From an uncultured Eubacteriales bacterium (lineage in GTDB: Bacteria; Bacillota; Clostridia; Oscillospirales; Oscillospiraceae): a stretch of 57,496 nucleotides of DNA. Below, in pieces: positions 31,906-39,962 of this stretch (positions are counted from its first letter, which is position 1; the number at the start of each line of letters is the position of its first letter). The position numbers and the translations under genes were made by a program. The notes beneath the pieces were generated by a model, which saw only the letters and a list, made by a program, of their open reading frames with translations, did not search any database and was not told the DNA's origin. The stretch is from positions 1 through 57,496 of the forward strand of contig CATXTO010000011.1 of the NCBI GenBank assembly GCA_958402445.1, read 5' to 3'.

Positions 31906-32748
31906 ATGAACGCGCTGGAACTTCGGAATGTAAAAAAAGCCTATCCGGGCTTTACCCTGGGGCCGCTTGACTTGACACTGCCCTCCGGCTGCATCCTAGG
32001 GCTCATTGGAGAAAACGGGGCGGGAAAGACCACCACCATCAAGCTGATTTTAGACCTGGTGCACAAAGACGGCGGCACAGTTTCCTTCTTTGGCCGGGAC
32101 GGTGCAACACAGCTTCCCACTGTGAAGGAGGACTTGGGGGTCGTATTGGACGAGGTGGGAATTCCAGCCTGCCTGACGGCCAGACAGGTGGAGCGCATGA
32201 TGTCCCACACCTACCGGCAGTGGCAGTCAGACCAATATTTTCGCTATTTACAGATGCTGGATGTTCCTACAGATAAGGAATTTGAGGCGTTTTCCCGGGG
32301 AATGCGGGGAAAGCTGGGCATAGCAATCGCCCTTGCGCACTCGCCCAAGCTCATGATTCTAGACGAGGCCACCAGTGGTTTGGACCCTGTGGCCCGGGAG
32401 CAGGTGGTGGAGCTGCTGGAGGATTTCACCCGGGACGCCGGCCATGCCGTTTTGATTTCTTCCCACATTGTCAGCGACCTGGAGAAGCTCTGCGATTATA
32501 TCGCGTTTTTACAGCGTGGACAGATTCTGCTGTGTGAGGAAAAGGACCGGCTGCTGGAGCGCTTCGGCATGCTTCACTGCACCCAGGTGCAGCTTGCCGC
32601 GCTGGCGCCTGGAACTGTCCGTGGAAAAAGGGTCACCGCATACGGGGTAGAAGCCTTGGTGGAGCGGGAGCGGCTGCCAGGCGGCCTGCAGGCCGGTCCG
32701 GTGAGCGTGGAGGAGCTCTTCCTTTTCATGGTCAAGGAGGGAAATTGA
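31906..32748 (+). CDS. ABC transporter ATP-binding protein (Ytr-like)
   Basis: The 280-residue ATPase has Walker A GENGAGKTTT (residues 35-44), Walker B LMILDEATSGLDPVA, an H-loop in VLISSHIVSDLE and a degenerate signature FSRGMRGKLGIAIAL in which the usual SGG is replaced by RGM, as in other ABC-2 efflux ATPases of this group. It pairs with the permease starting one base after its stop codon. GAGGAGGGA precedes the ATG. It should energise export or removal of an envelope-active compound, under control of the GntR repressor. Confidence 0.9.
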   Translation: MNALELRNVKKAYPGFTLGPLDLTLPSGCILGLIGENGAGKTTTIKLILDLVHKDGGTVSFFGRDGATQLPTVKEDLGVVLDEVGIPACLTARQVERMMSHTYRQWQSDQYFRYLQMLDVPTDKEFEAFSRGMRGKLGIAIALAHSPKLMILDEATSGLDPVAREQVVELLEDFTRDAGHAVLISSHIVSDLEKLCDYIAFLQRGQILLCEEKDRLLERFGMLHCTQVQLAALAPGTVRGKRVTAYGVEALVERERLPGGLQAGPVSVEELFLFMVKEGN

Positions 32749-32749
32749 A

Positions 32750-33385
32750 ATGAAGGGTTTGCTTTTGAAGGATTTTTACATGGCAAAGAAGACCTGCCGC
32801 ATTTTTTTGCCCTTAGCATTGGTTTTTATCGTGATTTCTGCAATCGGCGATCAAAACCTGATGTTTTTGCTGTATCCAATTTTAATTTCTACCGTCATAC
32901 CGGTGAATTTACTCTCCTATGACGAGAAAAGTAAGTGGAATTTGTACAGCGGAACGCTGCCCCTGGAAAGATCCCTGCTTGTGGATGTCAAATACATCAT
33001 GATTTTGATCTTGCTGGGACTCAGCGCGGTGCTGGTGGGCATCGCGCAGGTGATTCGCATGCAGGTTACGGGTTTTGTGGATTGGGAGAGCCTTTTTAGC
33101 CTGTTGGGCGCGCTACTGATGCTGGGCCTGCTCTCTCCCAGTCTGATGCTCCCGGTCGTCTTTAAATACGGGGCGGAAAAAGGGCGGCTGGCCTATTATG
33201 GAATCCTTGTGTTTCTCAGCGGGCTGCTTGGCGCGCTGGGCGCCCTGAGCCGTTCCGGAGCCTTGCAGACGTATCAGGAAGCGCTGCGCCCCTGGGGAAT
33301 CTGGGTTGGAGTAGGCGTTTGTGCTGCATTGTTTATAGGATCCTGGTGGCTTGCCATTCGTTTTTATGAAAAACGAGAGCTGTAA
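32750..33385 (+). CDS. ABC-2 transporter permease
   Basis: The 211-residue protein begins MKGLLLKDFYMAKKT and has about six membrane helices (two near 18-55, others near 80-105, 115-140, 145-165 and 180-203). The pattern fits the small ABC-2 permease family (ABC_2_membrane) paired with GntR-linked ATPases. It starts one base after the ATPase stop, so the GntR-ATPase-permease genes form a tight three-gene operon. Confidence 0.87.
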   Translation: MKGLLLKDFYMAKKTCRIFLPLALVFIVISAIGDQNLMFLLYPILISTVIPVNLLSYDEKSKWNLYSGTLPLERSLLVDVKYIMILILLGLSAVLVGIAQVIRMQVTGFVDWESLFSLLGALLMLGLLSPSLMLPVVFKYGAEKGRLAYYGILVFLSGLLGALGALSRSGALQTYQEALRPWGIWVGVGVCAALFIGSWWLAIRFYEKREL

Positions 33386-33388
33386 TCC

Positions 33389-33584
33389 ATGAAAACCCAT
33401 GGAATATATCCCAAATGCGGGGCACAGCAGGCGATCCGGATTCCCGATCATGGGAGATGATAATGGCAACAATATCTACTGTTCCTCCGTGACCCTGTTT
33501 GGGCGGGTACCGGTGATTCGCTATGTCTGCTGCGCATGCGGCTATGTGGAGAGCTGGGTAGAGCGAAAGAGGACATTCGGCTAG
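33389..33584 (+). pseudogene. Broken zinc-ribbon protein
   Basis: The first frame reads MKTHGIYPKCGAQQAIRIPD then a stop. A shifted frame continues GNNIYCSSVTLFGRVPVIRY and VCCACGYVESWVERKR. Together they match the small zinc-ribbon proteins with a CPxCG head and a CxNCGY tail that are common in this bacterial group. Here the first cysteine is a tyrosine and there is a frameshift near 33450, so the protein is probably non-functional. It begins 3 bases after the permease gene. Confidence 0.6.
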
Positions 33585-33973
33585 CACGTCTTTAAGCCGC
33601 TTTATTTTGCATGGCAAGACCGGGTTTGCAGGACCCGTCTTGTTCAGAAGGCTCCCGAATCTGCAACAGGCCGACCCTTTTCGGGCCGGCCTGTTTTATG
33701 CCACTTTCTGGGACGATCGCAAGAGTCCCGGGCAGTTTGGAGTGAAGCTGAAATCATAGTCCGGTAATTTCCTTTGATGGACTGTACTTTTTTAACTTTC
33801 CCCAATTATCATTTTAGTGGTATCTAGTTTGACAAAATGAGGGAGAACCCGACGCTTTTCGCTGCGCTGTACGCCTTGGGAAGGAGGTAGATCGCTTACT
33901 AGGACCAGTAAACGGCGGCTGGGACTCCCTGTTTGCATTCTAGGAATACAAAATGAAAATAGGGGGCATTTTT
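33585..33973. other. Intergenic region with two hairpins; otherwise nothing seen
   Basis: AAGACGGGT-like arms (about 33617-33643) form a weaker stem before the terminator at 33666. An AT-rich segment (33760-33835) may hold the promoter of the XRE gene. No gene is visible. Confidence 0.4.
33666..33698 (+). terminator. Terminator after the GntR-ABC operon
   Basis: A 12-bp stem with one mismatch (ACAGGCCGACCC with GGGCCGGCCTGT), a TTTTC loop, then TTTAT. Confidence 0.8.
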
Positions 33974-34327
33974 ATGCAATTACAAAAGAACCTGGCGATA
34001 GCTCTAGGGAAAATCAGGGCACAGAAGAACCAGTCCGTCACAAACTTCTCGGAGCTGTTGGGTATCGCCAGATCCTCCCTGCAAATGTTATTAAAGGGGC
34101 GGGGAAATCCAAGGCTTGACACAGTGGAGTATATCGCGGAAAAGCTTCAGGTGAGCCCCTCGGTCCTGCTCTCCGGCGGCGACTCCCGGGAGCCAACGTT
34201 GGCATTGGAGTATTTGCTCCAGACGATAGAGTCTGTGAGCAGGCTTCCCATGGAAAGACAAAGACAGATCGCGGCTCTGCTTCAGGAGCTGGTCTCTCTT
34301 TGGAATTTGACGCCCTGCGGCATTTGA
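33974..34327 (+). CDS. XRE family helix-turn-helix regulator
   Basis: The 117-residue protein has a Cro/C1-type helix-turn-helix near residues 10-60 (SVTNFSELLGIARSSLQMLL and GRGNPRLDTVEYIAEKLQV) and a helical C-terminal tail that may dimerise. The ATG at 33974 has AGGGGG 7-8 bases upstream and is preferred to an ATG at 33953 that lacks a ribosome site. No partner gene is adjacent in the same direction. The target is unknown. Confidence 0.85.
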   Translation: MQLQKNLAIALGKIRAQKNQSVTNFSELLGIARSSLQMLLKGRGNPRLDTVEYIAEKLQVSPSVLLSGGDSREPTLALEYLLQTIESVSRLPMERQRQIAALLQELVSLWNLTPCGI

Positions 34328-34391
34328 GCAATTGCTGCGCTAGGAGGAAAGCGGGAAGCGCCGCGGCCGATCCGGTTGGCAGGCGAGAAAA

Positions 34392-34613
34392 CTAAGCCCT
34401 CTGCCGGTGTCCGCATTTGGGGCAGACATAATAGGTGACGGCTTTGCTCCGCCTGCCTCGCAAAAGCGAGAACAGGGCGATCCAACCGATGATGGGAATG
34501 CACAGCAGGATTAGATAGAGCAGGACGGATAGGCAGCCCCGCTTTCTCAGCTCGGAAACCACCTGAGCTTGCATTTCAGAGCCGCAGCGGGAACAGATTT
34601 TCGCATAAGACAT
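34392..34613 (-). CDS. Small zinc-ribbon membrane protein
   Basis: The 73-residue protein has an N-terminal CSRCG (residues 7-11), one or two hydrophobic stretches (LSVLLYLILLCIPIIGWIAL, about 29-48) and a C-terminal CPKCGH. The two CxxC knuckles on either side of the membrane segment could bind one zinc if both are cytoplasmic, which would make the segment a hairpin. AAGGAGC precedes the ATG. Function is unknown. Confidence 0.75.
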   Translation of the reverse strand: MSYAKICSRCGSEMQAQVVSELRKRGCLSVLLYLILLCIPIIGWIALFSLLRGRRSKAVTYYVCPKCGHRQRA

Positions 34614-34730
34614 GTGGTTGCTCCTTCCTGGCCAACGCCGAAAAATAGCTTAGCATGGCCGCATGCTTGCCTACTGTGTATTTTACCATCCGGCGGGAAA
34701 CCGGTCAACCGCAACCTGCTGGAAGATAAA

Positions 34731-34762
34731 TTGCCGCCGAAGACTTTGGTCTTCGGCGGCAA
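34731..34762 (-). terminator. Terminator of the pot operon
   Basis: A perfect 14-bp stem (TTGCCGCCGAAGAC with GTCTTCGGCGGCAA), a 4-base loop and TTTATCT on the minus strand, 9 bases after the potD stop. Confidence 0.9.
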
Positions 34763-34771
34763 AAGCTTGGC

Positions 34772-35935
34772 TCAATCGGTTTTTGCCTGAAGCCACAGCT
34801 CCTCCATGAGCTGATTGGTTTCCGCGGGCAGGAACAGGAAGGTGGTCCCCTTCGCCAGTGTCTCCGGGCTGGGATAGGCAATTTCGCTGGTGGCCATTTC
34901 CTGGTCCATGTATTCCTTTGCCGCTGTCTCCGGCGTACCATAGCCAATCCAATCCATGTTGCCGCCTGCGATTCTGGGTTCGCAGAGGAAATTAATAAAG
35001 GTCTCTGCGGCCTCCTTATTCTGGCAGGAGGTGGGAATGCACATGGCGTCAATAAAGAAGTTGAAGCCCTGGTGTTCCGGCAGGTAGAAAGCCAAATCCT
35101 CGTTTTCGCCGGCCATGAGCAGATAGTCGCCTGCGTAGTAGGGGGCAATCCAGGCCTCCTCGTTTTCCATCAGGTCGAATATCTCATCCATGACGTACTG
35201 CTGGACCAAAGGCTTTTGCTCCGCCAATTTGTCCGCAGCGGCCTGCAGTTCGGCACGGTCCGTGGTGTTCACGTCGTATCCCAGCAGATATTCCGCAATG
35301 CCAAAGGCGTCCCGGGAGTTGCCAAACATCAGAATTTTATTGGCGTATTTCTGGTTCCAAAGAAGCTCCCAACCCGTGACATCGCTTTGGTCCACATATT
35401 TGGTGTTGTAGATGATGCCCACCGTACCCCAGGTGTAGGGAATCGAGTATTTGTTTTCCGGGTCGTAAGCCGTGTTCCGGTAGGCCTCGTCGATCTGCTG
35501 ATAGTTGGGGATGTTGTCAAAATTCAGCTCCAAAAGCATGTTTTCGTCAATCATCCGGGCAATCATATAGTCGGAGGGGATAATTACATCCACGGAGATC
35601 CCGCCTGTTTTCAGCTTGGTGTACATGGTCTCGTTGGAGTCATAGGTGGTGTAATTCACGTGAATATTGGGATAAGCAGCTTCAAACTCCGCGATGACGT
35701 CCATGGAGCCCTCGTCGCCCTCGGCGATATACTGGCCCCAGTTGTACACGTTAATGGTGACATCACCCTGCACGCCGCCGTTGCTGTCGGGCGGATTGGT
35801 GCCGTCTGAGGGCTGCGAAGTGCCGGGTTCCGGTGGGGTAATACCGCCGTTTTGCGCGGTTGCAAAGTTGGCGCAGCCGGACAGGGCGCCCAGCGCCAGC
35901 AGGGCTGCCAGAAGTAGTGCAATTCCTTTTTTCAT
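34772..35935 (-). CDS. potD: Spermidine/putrescine ABC transporter substrate-binding lipoprotein
   Basis: The 387-residue protein has a lipoprotein signal (hydrophobic core ALLLAALLALGALSGC, acylated cysteine at 21), a Pro/Gly/Asn-rich linker, then a PotD-type polyamine-binding fold (INVYNWGQYIAEG, then YDSNETMYTKLKTGG, PYTWGTVGIIYN). It captures spermidine or putrescine outside the membrane and delivers it to PotBC. It is the last gene of potABCD, 15 bases after potC. GGAGGC precedes the ATG. Whether it prefers putrescine or spermidine cannot be said. Confidence 0.93.
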   Translation of the reverse strand: MKKGIALLLAALLALGALSGCANFATAQNGGITPPEPGTSQPSDGTNPPDSNGGVQGDVTINVYNWGQYIAEGDEGSMDVIAEFEAAYPNIHVNYTTYDSNETMYTKLKTGGISVDVIIPSDYMIARMIDENMLLELNFDNIPNYQQIDEAYRNTAYDPENKYSIPYTWGTVGIIYNTKYVDQSDVTGWELLWNQKYANKILMFGNSRDAFGIAEYLLGYDVNTTDRAELQAAADKLAEQKPLVQQYVMDEIFDLMENEEAWIAPYYAGDYLLMAGENEDLAFYLPEHQGFNFFIDAMCIPTSCQNKEAAETFINFLCEPRIAGGNMDWIGYGTPETAAKEYMDQEMATSEIAYPSPETLAKGTTFLFLPAETNQLMEELWLQAKTD

Positions 35936-35950
35936 GCTTCTGCCTCCATT

Positions 35951-36775
35951 TCAAGTTCTGGCCACGGGGCCGGTATGCAGGACATTTTTCCGCTTTTCCG
36001 CCCTGGCCTGCAGCACGTTCATGAGAATCATCAGCAGCAGAATCATGCCAAAGAGCAGGGTGAACAGCGCATAAATTTTTGGCTGTAGCGGTTTTTTCGT
36101 GTAATTGTAAATTTCTACGGGCAGGGTCACGTAGGAGGGGCCGTAGACAAAATAGCTGATGACAAAGTCGTCCAGGCTCATGGTGAAGGCCATAATGGCC
36201 CCGGAAACGACGCCGGGCATGATTTCATGAATGGTGACCTTGCGGAAAGCCTGCAGCGGGGTACAGCCCAGGTCCAAAGCAGCTTCCTGCAGCGCAGGGT
36301 CCATTTGCTTCAGCTTGGGCATGACGTTCAGGATCACGTAGGGCAGGTTGAAGGTCACATGCGCGATGAGCAGAGTCCAGAAGCCGAGGATCCGATTCTG
36401 CCGCAGCAATACCCCCACAAAGACAAACAAAAGGGACAGAGATACGCCTGTGACAATATCCGGGTTGGTCATAGGGATGTTGGTGACTGTCAGGACCAGA
36501 GAGCGCAGCCTCGGCTTCATGCGGTGGATGCCGATGGCGGCGGCGGTGCCCATGACGGTGGCAATCAGACTGGACAGCAGGGCCACCTCGATGGAATTGC
36601 GCAGCAGGGGCAGGAGCTTGGCGTCCTGAAAGAGCTCCACATACCGGTGAAGGGTGAATCCCTCAAAATTTGTGATGTCCTTGCCGGTGTTGAAGGAGGC
36701 CACAATCAGGACCGCCATGGGAAGGTAGAGAAAAAGAAAGATCAAGATGGTGTATGCGCGGTTGAGCCTTTTCAT
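35951..36775 (-). CDS. potC: Polyamine ABC transporter permease PotC
   Basis: The 274-residue protein has six membrane helices and the inner-membrane-component signature that docks to the ATPase (EAALDLGCTPLQAFRKVTI). It begins MKRLNRAYTILIFLFLYLPM, typical of PotC/PotI. Its ATG overlaps the potB stop by 4 bases. It forms the channel with PotB. Confidence 0.93.
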   Translation of the reverse strand: MKRLNRAYTILIFLFLYLPMAVLIVASFNTGKDITNFEGFTLHRYVELFQDAKLLPLLRNSIEVALLSSLIATVMGTAAAIGIHRMKPRLRSLVLTVTNIPMTNPDIVTGVSLSLLFVFVGVLLRQNRILGFWTLLIAHVTFNLPYVILNVMPKLKQMDPALQEAALDLGCTPLQAFRKVTIHEIMPGVVSGAIMAFTMSLDDFVISYFVYGPSYVTLPVEIYNYTKKPLQPKIYALFTLLFGMILLLMILMNVLQARAEKRKNVLHTGPVART

Positions 36776-37635
36776 ACCATCACCGCCCCTTCCGCATCCT
36801 TCCCGGCAAACCGATTCATGATTCCCACGCAGATGAAGATCAGAATCATCAGCACCAGGGACAGAGCCGCGCCCAAATTGGGATTGTTGGCGCTTTTGAA
36901 TTGGCTCTCAATCACGTCGCCAATCATGGTTGTGCTGGTGGAACCCAGCTTCTGGGAGATATAGAAGGTGGAAACCGCTGGGACAAACACCATGGTGACG
37001 CCGGAGATGATCCCGGGGACTGAGAGGGGAAACACCACCTTTGTGAAGACGTGGCGTCCGCTGCAGCCCAGGTCCTCCGCCGCTTCGATTAACAAAGGAT
37101 CGATTTTCATGATGACCGTGTACAGCGGCAGGATCATATAGGGCAAATAGTTATAGACCATGCCTAAAACAACGGCGCCCGTGGTCCGGATCAGGGGCAG
37201 CGGACCGATACCGAAGAGCCCCAGGAACTGGTTGATGATGCCGGTGTCCCGCAGAAGGCCCACCCAGGCCAGAGTCCGAAGCAGGAAGCTCATGCACATG
37301 GGCAACATGACCAGCAGGTAGAGAAAGCGCTGGGCGGTGGGCTTTTGCCGAGCGATAAAATAGGCCACAGGATAGCCGATGACCAGGCAGATGAAGGCCG
37401 CCAGCAGGGAATACCAGATGGAGCGGCCGAAAATTTTGGGGAAGGCGCCGGAAAAAATTTTGGATAGGTTCCCCAGGCTGAACAGGCCGGTGTTGGGATC
37501 GGTGAGCGCATAAAACACCACCACGCCCAGGGGAATTAAAATGAAAACCAGCATCCAGACCATATAGGGACCCGACAAGAGGTAGGAACGCCCGGAACGC
37601 TGCCGGGGCTCGGGAGTTACTTTATTCTTCCGCAT
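36772..37635 (-). CDS. potB: Polyamine ABC transporter permease PotB
   Basis: The 287-residue protein has six membrane helices and an EAA loop (IEAAEDLGCSGRHVFTKVVF), as in PotB/PotH. I chose the ATG at 37635 because GGAGG lies 9 bases upstream; another ATG at 37644 directly abuts that site. The start overlaps the end of potA by 14 bases and the stop overlaps potC, so expression is tightly coupled. Confidence 0.92.
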   Translation of the reverse strand: MRKNKVTPEPRQRSGRSYLLSGPYMVWMLVFILIPLGVVVFYALTDPNTGLFSLGNLSKIFSGAFPKIFGRSIWYSLLAAFICLVIGYPVAYFIARQKPTAQRFLYLLVMLPMCMSFLLRTLAWVGLLRDTGIINQFLGLFGIGPLPLIRTTGAVVLGMVYNYLPYMILPLYTVIMKIDPLLIEAAEDLGCSGRHVFTKVVFPLSVPGIISGVTMVFVPAVSTFYISQKLGSTSTTMIGDVIESQFKSANNPNLGAALSLVLMILIFICVGIMNRFAGKDAEGAVMV

Positions 37636-38743
37636 CTTCCGCATCCTCCGTCAGCTCGTCGTACTCAGCAGAATAGGAGCTGTAGTCTCCAAAGACGCCG
37701 GAGTATTCGCTCTTTCTCATGACGTGGATGTCCTCCGGATTTAAGCGAATGCCAATGGTGGCATCCACGGGGTAAAAATCCGTGGTTTGAATGAGCCATT
37801 TAAAACCCTTGAAATCCACAATGATATCATAATTAAGTCCCTTAAAGGTAACGGAGGTGACCGTGCCGGTCAGGTGGCCGCCGTCTGGAGCGACAATATC
37901 GATATCCTCGGGCCGGATGACCACATCCACAGGCTCGTTCCGGCTGAAGCCCTTATCCACGCAGGGAAAGCTCCGGCCAAAGAAGCGGACCAGGTAATCC
38001 TCCAGCATCACGCCGTCGAGAATGTTACTCTCTCCGATGAAGTCCGCCACAAAGGCGTTTTTCGGCTCGTTGTAAACATCCTCCGGCCTTCCGATCTGCT
38101 GAATCCGCCCTTTGTCCATGACCACAATGGTGTCGGACATGGCAAGCGCCTCCTCTTGGTCGTGGGTCACGTAGACAAAAGTGATTCCCATGGCCTGCTG
38201 GATGCGCTTGAGCTCATTTTGCATGTCTTTCCGCAGCCGCAGGTCCAGCGCGCCCAGGGGCTCGTCCAGCAGCAGCACCTTGGGCCGGTTCACCAGAGCC
38301 CGGGCAATGGCCACCCGCTGCTGCTGCCCGCCGGACAGAGAAGTCACCTTTCGATTTTCATATCCCTTGAGGCTGACGACCTCCAGCATCTCCGTGACCC
38401 GCTGGTGGACCTCCGCCTTAGGCAGCTTAGAAATTCGAAGGCCGAAGGCGATGTTGTCGTACACGTCCAGATGGGGAAACAGCGCGTACCGCTGAAACAC
38501 GGTGTTGATCTGCCGCTTATAGGCGGGCACGTCGTTCATACGACGGCCGTCAAATAGCACATCGCCGGAGGTGGGGGTGAGAAACCCGCCGATGATGCGC
38601 AGCGTTGTGGTCTTGCCGCAGCCGGAAGGGCCCAACAGGGTTAAAAATTCATGGTCCTTAATATAGAGGTTGATTTGGTCTAAAATTCGTTCACCGTCAA
38701 ATTCCATAATCAGGTCCTTTAGACGGATGAGTTCTTTGGGCAT
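37622..38743 (-). CDS. potA: Polyamine ABC transporter ATP-binding protein PotA
   Basis: The 373-residue ATPase has Walker A GPSGCGKTT (residues 38-46), signature LSGGQQQRVAIARAL, Walker B VLLLDEPLGALDL, an H-loop in VTHDQEEALAMSD and a C-terminal TOBE-like domain (about 280-355). It ends in a strongly acidic tail. It is the first gene of potABCD. GGGGGAGGA precedes the ATG. Confidence 0.95.
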   Translation of the reverse strand: MPKELIRLKDLIMEFDGERILDQINLYIKDHEFLTLLGPSGCGKTTTLRIIGGFLTPTSGDVLFDGRRMNDVPAYKRQINTVFQRYALFPHLDVYDNIAFGLRISKLPKAEVHQRVTEMLEVVSLKGYENRKVTSLSGGQQQRVAIARALVNRPKVLLLDEPLGALDLRLRKDMQNELKRIQQAMGITFVYVTHDQEEALAMSDTIVVMDKGRIQQIGRPEDVYNEPKNAFVADFIGESNILDGVMLEDYLVRFFGRSFPCVDKGFSRNEPVDVVIRPEDIDIVAPDGGHLTGTVTSVTFKGLNYDIIVDFKGFKWLIQTTDFYPVDATIGIRLNPEDIHVMRKSEYSGVFGDYSSYSAEYDELTEDAEDAEE

Positions 38744-38811
38744 GTATCCTCCCCCATTCCTTATTTCTGTAACATTTTGTCATATCCCGGATCCCATACA
38801 AACTGAATATA

Positions 38812-38840
38812 TGTATATCTGAAATCTCCCCTTTTGTCAA
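38812..38840 (-). promoter_or_regulatory. Promoter of the potABCD operon
   Basis: On the minus strand, TTGACA (38840-38835), 17 bases, TATACA (38817-38812), about 70 bases before potA. Confidence 0.75.
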
Positions 38841-38891
38841 TAAAAAACCCCGCAAAATTCCTGCGTTTTTTTACCACAAAAGGGGGACGGC

Positions 38892-39845
38892 TCAACGGAA
38901 GTATTGCTGCACAAAATTCACCTCGGGGACTTGGAAGCTTTTTTCGTTTAAATAGGTCAAAATTCCTGCGTCCGAGGTAAAGCGGAAGGTGAGCTGGTAG
39001 GCGTACAGAGCCTGGTATTTCCGGCTACAATCCCGATTTAGTTTGCCGTATTTCCCATCGCCCAGCAGAGGATGTCCGGCATGGGCGAGCTGGGCCCGAA
39101 TTTGATGGGTCCGGCCGGTGATGAGCTCACACTCCAAAAGAGACAGGCCCTGCTTGACGGCGAGTACACGATAGCGGGTGATTGCGGTTTTGCTCCCGGG
39201 CTGAGGCCGGTCCGTGATATACACCCGGTTTTTCGCCGCATCTTTGAACAGATAGCCGCGCAGCGTGCCTTGGGGGGGCTCCAGAACGCCCTCCGCGATA
39301 GCCAAATACCTCTTCTCCAGCTCCCGGTCCCTGATTTTTTGATTGAGGATGCGCAGGGATTCCGCATTTTTCGCGGCGATGACCAGGCCGCCGGTATTCC
39401 GGTCGATGCGGTTGCACAGCGCGGGGGCAAAGGCGTTTTCCGCCCGAGGGCGCCATTGGCCCTTGGCGTATAAATAGGCCTGAATGTGGTCGATGAGCGT
39501 TCGGCCATATTCGGCGCCGTCGTGCGGATGCACCGCCTGCCCGGGCTTTTTGTCCACCAAAAGAATATTTTCGTCCTCATATACAAGGTCGAGCTTCGGC
39601 ACAGCCACGGTGAGATAGCCGTTGTCCGCCCGAGGCGCGTCGAAGAATTCATCGTTGATATACAGCTGAAGGACGTCTCCGACCTGCAGCCGGTCGTCCC
39701 GCTGTACCCGGGCCCCGTTGCGCTTAATCCGCTTTAACCGGAGGTACTTTTGCGCCAGGGAGGCGGGCAGCAAAGGCACGGCCTTTGCTAAAAAGCGGTC
39801 GACTCGTTGACCGGCGTCGTTTTGGGAAATTACCAGTTCTTTCAC
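38892..39845 (-). CDS. RluA family RNA pseudouridine synthase
   Basis: The 317-residue enzyme has an N-terminal S4 RNA-binding domain (RVDRFLAKAVP, LRLKRIKRNGARV, about 10-75) and a catalytic domain with active-site aspartate in NRIDRNTGGLVIAAKN and motif LITGRTHQIRAQLAHAGHP. It converts uridine to pseudouridine in rRNA or tRNA. The usual HRLD is NRID here, a variation seen in one RluA subgroup. I chose the GTG at 39845: GGAGGG is 6-7 bases upstream and the S4 domain begins at once. The gene stands alone between the pot promoter and the ABC exporter. Confidence 0.9.
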   Translation of the reverse strand: MKELVISQNDAGQRVDRFLAKAVPLLPASLAQKYLRLKRIKRNGARVQRDDRLQVGDVLQLYINDEFFDAPRADNGYLTVAVPKLDLVYEDENILLVDKKPGQAVHPHDGAEYGRTLIDHIQAYLYAKGQWRPRAENAFAPALCNRIDRNTGGLVIAAKNAESLRILNQKIRDRELEKRYLAIAEGVLEPPQGTLRGYLFKDAAKNRVYITDRPQPGSKTAITRYRVLAVKQGLSLLECELITGRTHQIRAQLAHAGHPLLGDGKYGKLNRDCSRKYQALYAYQLTFRFTSDAGILTYLNEKSFQVPEVNFVQQYFR

Positions 39846-39912
39846 AAAGATCCCTCCTGGCGGGAGCCTGCATTCAGCATGCAACGCTTGACATGCAATG
39901 TCAGGGAAAATT

Positions 39913-39938
39913 TCCGCCGCCCGGTCACAGGCGGCGGA
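39913..39938 (-). terminator. Terminator after the ABC exporter permease
   Basis: TCCGCCGCC pairs with GGCGGCGGA with an 8-base loop, followed by AATTTTCC on the minus strand, 25 bases after the stop. Confidence 0.65.
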
Positions 39939-39962
39939 AGATAGAACGAGAGCGGGGGGGGC

